Shown in pieces: positions 59,211 through 64,000 of a stretch of 64,000 bases of DNA. The stretch is from Lumnitzera littorea (lineage: Eukaryota; Streptophyta; Magnoliopsida; Myrtales; Combretaceae): the NCBI GenBank assembly GCA_024138015.1, contig JAMXBB010000011.1, positions 79,612,316-79,676,315 of the forward strand, in the 5' to 3' direction. How positions within the stretch are numbered: the stretch's first letter is position 1; the number at the start of each line of letters is the position of its first letter. The position numbers and the translations under genes are program-made. The notes below the pieces were generated by a model. That model made no database searches, was not told the DNA's origin, and worked only from the letters and a program-made list of their open reading frames with translations.

Positions 59211-60019
59211 ATCATATTTCAAAACCCCAAGCCATAAGCTGGCATGTTGAAAATAAGGAGAAGGATAAAGATAGAAAAGTGATGGAGATAACAAAAGACA
59301 AAAAATCCAAAATCTTTGCGATTTCGATAACGCCAATGACTAGGGTCATTGGTCCATTCTTAATTAGGCCGATTTCAAAACATGACGTAGGAGATGGAGT
59401 TCAAGATATTTTCACTCAAGATACTGTTGATACGGTTGAAAACACGGAAACGAAGACTTTGAGAATAAATATTGAATCAGGAAGGAAAAAGGGGGGGAAA
59501 AGTAAAACATAGCATCTTGCTTACGTTAGGGCTAAGGTTTCTTTATCTTTTAGAAATTGTAACTGAATTCTAAGAGCATTTATATAACAAAAATGTTTTG
59601 ACGTAATTAATAATAGATAAATATTCTCAATAATTTTATTACTATTGTTATTAAATTAATTGACTTATTACAATTAAATACCCCCAAGTTTTAAATATAT
59701 ATTCCTGGTATGTTGAGAAACACTAGATGAAACAAAAAGGATTTTCGCAAGGCCTTCATCTGGTTTAATAATCTTTTCAAACTACCCCTAAATAAAAACT
59801 TTTAAAAGGTGGTCCATCTTTCCTACATTTATTACCGTGTTTTATTATTTTTGTAGCTTATGGCGGGACCTATGATGAAGAAAGTAATTGGTATTTAGTA
59901 TTGTTATCCAAACTATTCCACGAATAACATTGTTCCAATTGTTCCTATCTTTTTGGCCTTTTGTGTAACTTATTCTTCTTGCTGTTTTTTCTTTTTTTTT
60001 TTAAATCTTTTTCTTTTAT
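59211..60019. other. Spacer with an unassigned open frame
   Basis: The 104-codon + frame 59,198-59,512 starts inside the foldback terminus. It encodes a Lys-rich, basic product (KEKDKDRKVMEITKDKKS, later TVENTETKTLRINIE) that I do not recognise. The upstream transposon end argues against a real start there; a fragment of an older coding sequence, possibly retroelement, is possible. Confidence 0.3.
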
Positions 60020-62795
60020 TGTAATGCCTAGAATCAAATGGAGTCACAATCTACCACGTATCTCTACTAATTAAGAACACATTGAAACTCTAAAACCAAT
60101 TATGATCTTTTTAATCACTTGATTAAAAATAACTCTTAATTATAATTCTTAAAAAATGACTCATAGACAAGTCATTTCAACCACAAATTATATATAAAAG
60201 ATTTCTAACTTTAATTCAACAAAATTTGTTAATAGTTCCACTCAATACCAGTTTTACAAATCACATAATTTAGCAACGTCTTCAACACAATACAAAACTA
60301 TTCATCTCTCTTTCCAACTCAAAAATCCATTTCCATACTTATCACAAATAGCAATATGTCAAATCAACTTGCAATTATAAAAATAGAAAAGTGAGCCGAA
60401 ACTTAATACAGGTGAATAAACACACACGAATGCCAAGCCCAAACGTAAACATACGTTTAATGCAACTATAACAAAATATAATTAACAACAGTTTAACCAT
60501 CTTCAATTTATGTCAGCAAACAACATAGGGGTTCTCATAACCTCGTTATATTATGATCTTGGTCTATATCTATAGGTGAATATAATAGAAGTTTTCTTTT
60601 AAGTCCTTTACACTTGGAGTCCAAAGACTAGAAAACCTAGAATTCTAATTGCATCTCTCATGTACGAGTTCACTAGAGAATTCTCACATATGATTAGTGG
60701 TTGCTCCTTTAAGAATCTACCACTATAAGCCTTTAGAGTAAATGGGTTAAGCACAACCAACAGTCAAGGTCAATTAGGTCGTATATGAATTGGTCCGATT
60801 TTATTTTCTAAGTCCTAATAGACATAAACAACAACCATGCACTATGCGCCATGTACCTAGGATCACTCTACAATAGCTAACAGCAACTCCAAACTCATAA
60901 GTCCCGAACGAAACAACTCAAACCTCAATAAGAAAAGAATCTGATACCTAGCATAAATCTATTTGAAATCAAGAAATAATCATATGCATTAACCTTTAAA
61001 TACTTGATAATTAAGTTTTACCTAAAAATTACTTGGGAACCTATTTATCTATTACTTATCAATACATAAACTTATCAATTCAAAGGTTCTAAATGAAATT
61101 AATCAAATTGATTCATTAGTCAAAGATATGAATTGGAAATAATATAAATATATAATACAATAGAGTAAAAAGTTAATATATTTATATATAAACTAGTTAA
61201 TTACTCATATCGTAAGAGTACAATATATAGGGAAAATATAAAGTAAACATATAACGGGGATATTCAATTATAGGGCTTACTAACCAAAATAAATAAAGAA
61301 TATGTATATTATTAAATAATATTAAAGTTCATATAAATACGTAAAGAAAGAGATATTAGTAATTGGAATCTAAAATGAACATGCTATATAATCAATATCA
61401 TACACTATATAATCGTAATAACAATCATAATATAAATACTTAAATCATAATATCAACAATAATAATAATAAAGCATAATCATAAGAGAATGGAATCATTG
61501 TAAGCCAAATTGATAATTAAAATCATACATGTATGATACAAGTATTAGTATAATTCCATATCTAATAGAAAATAGTAATCCAACTCCATATATTATAAGA
61601 ATTCAATACGTGACACAATTTATGATAGTAACTTTTATATAAAAATAATACTACAATTTAGTAAATAAATCAATTTATAATAGAAATTTATTTACTAGCA
61701 AAATAGATAAAAAATAATATAATATGTACACAATACTAAAAATTTGACTAAGTTGACTTGTGAAATATATGACTGAGACGAGAATATTGAATGAACACTA
61801 ACTCATTAGATAGAGAACCTACTAGAAAACAAATAAATAAAAAATGACATTTTTCTTAACAATACTCAAAATAATTAACGAATAATAACTTTACTAGAAT
61901 AGCTTAGAACACATAGAATATAATTGCAGAAAGTTGTCCAAAAGAAGATGAAGATAGTGAGATAGTTAAGTGAAATTTTGGGGGTAGAGTCTTGCATGTA
62001 GATGAAAAAGAGTGGTTAGGTTAGTGAGGATCAGGGAATTAAGTAGGAGAGTAGGGTTTGTAAAGAGCAGATGGCAAGAGAGATTAGAGAAGAGAGATTG
62101 GGAGCAAAGAGAAATGAGAGATTAAGAGAAGAGATGAGGGAAAGAGAAGAGAGCTTGGGTAGGGGAGTGAGGTTTGGCTTGGGAAAAGGCATGAAGAGAT
62201 TAAGTAGGGAAATTAATGGGATGGGGGTGATCTAACGAAGAAAGAGGTTGATGAATAAAGAGAAGAAAAGTGAGATGAGGGTGGGGTCCGATAGAGAGTA
62301 ACCACAGAGTGGTTTGGGAAAAAAGATAGAAAAAGAAAAGAGTCAAGAGAGAGAAAGAAGAAATGATTATGGTGGGGTGAAAAATTTTAGAACAAGGTTT
62401 AGGATATTCTAAGGTGTTTTAGAATCTAGGGTGTGTGTCTAAGTGAATTTGGGAAAAAAATAAAATATAATTAAAATGAGAATAAAAGAATAAAGAGTAT
62501 TAAGAAAATATGATAAAGATTAAAATATAGAAAGATATAATGTATTAATAAAAATATATACTTTATTTGTAAAATAAAATTATCTTATTTTATGTTTACG
62601 TATAATAAGAGTTATAGAAGAATGTTAATGAAACCTTAATTTAAACATTTATTCCATAAGATAAATTTAAATAAGTCTGAAATCATATTAAGATTTATAA
62701 ATTAAAAATTTTTCTTATTCATAATACTTTTATACTGACATGGCCTAAATACAATTGATTACTTAATTATTACTTTTAGTTTGATTGGGGTGTTC
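60020..62795 (-). mobile_element. Probable long solo LTR
   Basis: It begins TGTAATGCCTAGAATC, parallel to TGTCATGCCCTAG at 15,441, and continues CACAATCTACCACGTATC versus GTAATAGTTCTGCCATGTAA. The right edge (about 62,781-62,795) reads TTTGATTGGGGTGTTCG, a decayed GGGTGTTACA. The purine-rich tract at about 61,940-62,400 is the complement of a pyrimidine-rich leader. No internal region and no exact target duplication. Confidence 0.45.
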
Positions 62796-62799
62796 GTTA

Positions 62800-63943
62800 T
62801 TCTCTCCTTAAAATAAATTTAGTCTTTGAAATTTCCACTAAAAGAAACACTTGATATATTTGAAACTTCGATCTATTGATTTTTAGTTATCGTTAGCGAT
62901 CAAAGATTTTTAATTAGTACTAAAATATTTATACTGTTTACAACTTAACATAAGTACACATATAACGAGGCCAATGGATGTTAACTCAACATTAGCTCGA
63001 CTGACCGAACTTAATTGATACTCAACTTGACTCAACTCAGTTTGATTAACTTGACTTAGACTAATAAACACAACACAACATTTATTAACTCATACAAAAC
63101 CAACATGTCATGCCATGGTATAAAAAGACTCATCCATTCATCTCGCTGTAAGCATTCATATGTTAAGTTTTTTCAAATCTTTTAAATCTCGTTTTTTAGA
63201 TTGACCTTTTATTCCTCATTCCAATTCTTATGTGTTACTATCTACTATGCATGGTTTGGTGAGTAGTCTTAAGTTTGAATGGATCGTGCATAAATGCTTG
63301 TTATGTCATTCTCCTAATTGTGCCTATTTATAGAGGTTACGTAAGATATATGTCTTTAGAGGGTGATTTTTATCAAGTTTCTCTCTAAATATTTTTACAT
63401 CTATTCGTAATCTTATGGATCTTAATTTAAAAGTTTTAAGAAACCAAATGAAAATCAAATCTAAGAAGATAGGAACTAAGGTAGCTTCTCACTCACTCTT
63501 ACATCGGACCCATATTCTACCTAGTCCTCTCATTTGCTCACCACGCGTCTATTACACTGCTCTATCAATTGGCTAAGCTTTGTAAGATGAACTAATCTAA
63601 GCATATCTATGATAAGTTATCTTAAGTTGCTAGCGATCGTCAACCTAGGTCCTCCTATGATTCATCTCCTAAGTCACTTTATAATCTTCTAACCTAAGTG
63701 CTTCTAAGTTTCACTAACTTAGCTCTTCAAGCATCCATCGAGTGAATCTATTTAGCAGTCATCAAACCTAATCTTTTCTATAATCCAAAACCTTAAAATT
63801 CATTTAAGATACATAAACCTAAGCTCCATAGGGATCAAACAACCTAAGTTCTTAATGGATTAATCACTTAAATTCCTCATGATCAACAACTTTTGTCACT
63901 CTTGATACATCGTCCTAGATTCTCTATGATTCTCAAAACCATA
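62800..63943 (-). mobile_element. Leader of the retroelement at the right edge, probable
   Basis: Lies on the 3' side, in minus-strand terms, of the primer site at 63,944. It holds no recognisable gag. A plus-strand TATAAAAAG at about 63,119 and CAACTTGACTCAACTC repeats at about 63,023 are visible, but I cannot define the element's left end. Confidence 0.3.
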
Positions 63944-64000
63944 GTTTTGATACCATTTAAGCTGTAATACCCGAGAACTAGAGGGTACTATAACCTGCCA
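63944..64000 (-). mobile_element. Primer-binding site and LTR start of an element leaving the window
   Basis: On the minus strand GGGTATTACA (LTR 3' end at 63,963) is followed 7 bases later by TGGTATCAAAAC (63,944-63,955), matching the first 8 bases of the Met-tRNA primer site TGGTATCAGAGC. The LTR therefore continues beyond 64,000. Its edge resembles that of the element at 12,651-15,075. Confidence 0.6.

Overview
The window looks like nuclear DNA of a eudicot plant. It is very AT-rich, protein-coding islands are rare, and both real genes are split by one spliceosomal (GT-AG) intron. Almost everything else is decayed retroelement, DNA transposon and pararetrovirus sequence. I recognise no tRNA, rRNA, CRISPR or bacterial features, and I cannot name the species from sequence alone.

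Only two intact protein-coding genes are visible. They are paralogous germin-like protein (GLP) genes on the + strand, at 11,161-12,266 and 28,201-28,951. Both have a signal peptide, one phase-1 intron at the same codon, and a complete germin cupin with its His-His-Glu-His metal-binding set. Both have a TATA box about 105-125 bp before the ATG in a similar sequence context. They look like a dispersed tandem pair now separated by about 16 kb of repeats.

Layout: 1-1,760 has no gene. 1,841-5,615 is a degenerate Ty3/gypsy remnant with antisense gag. About 5,620-8,201 is probably LTR-derived, followed by a short TIR element (8,213-8,499). GLP gene 1 follows. 12,651-15,075 is an internally deleted minus-strand LTR element, and 15,441-18,784 is a 3.3-kb solo LTR with a perfect 5-bp target duplication. 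19,927-25,720 is a rearranged endogenous pararetrovirus (Caulimoviridae, petuvirus/florendovirus-like) with fragments in both orientations. GLP gene 2 follows.

31,240-37,902 is an Athila-like LTR element with two 1.39-kb LTRs and most coding sequence lost. 37,903-45,084 is an L1-type LINE on the minus strand, interrupted by an LTR-like insertion at about 39,133-41,023. 46,025-47,991 is a short deleted LTR element. 50,450-52,925 is a second LINE whose middle is replaced by an unrelated segment ending in a 95-bp minisatellite. 53,744-57,009 and 60,020-62,795 are further long solo-LTR-like blocks. 58,038-59,210 is a Mutator-like foldback element with 9-bp target duplications. The right edge (from 63,963) enters the LTR of another minus-strand retrotransposon.

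The GLPs probably act in the apoplast as secreted, hexamer-forming manganese cupins, often associated with superoxide dismutase activity and defence. The rest is a history of nested insertion, deletion and recombination. The most unusual pieces are the inverted viral leader arms and a 37-bp perfect hairpin present in only one copy of a duplicated repeat.
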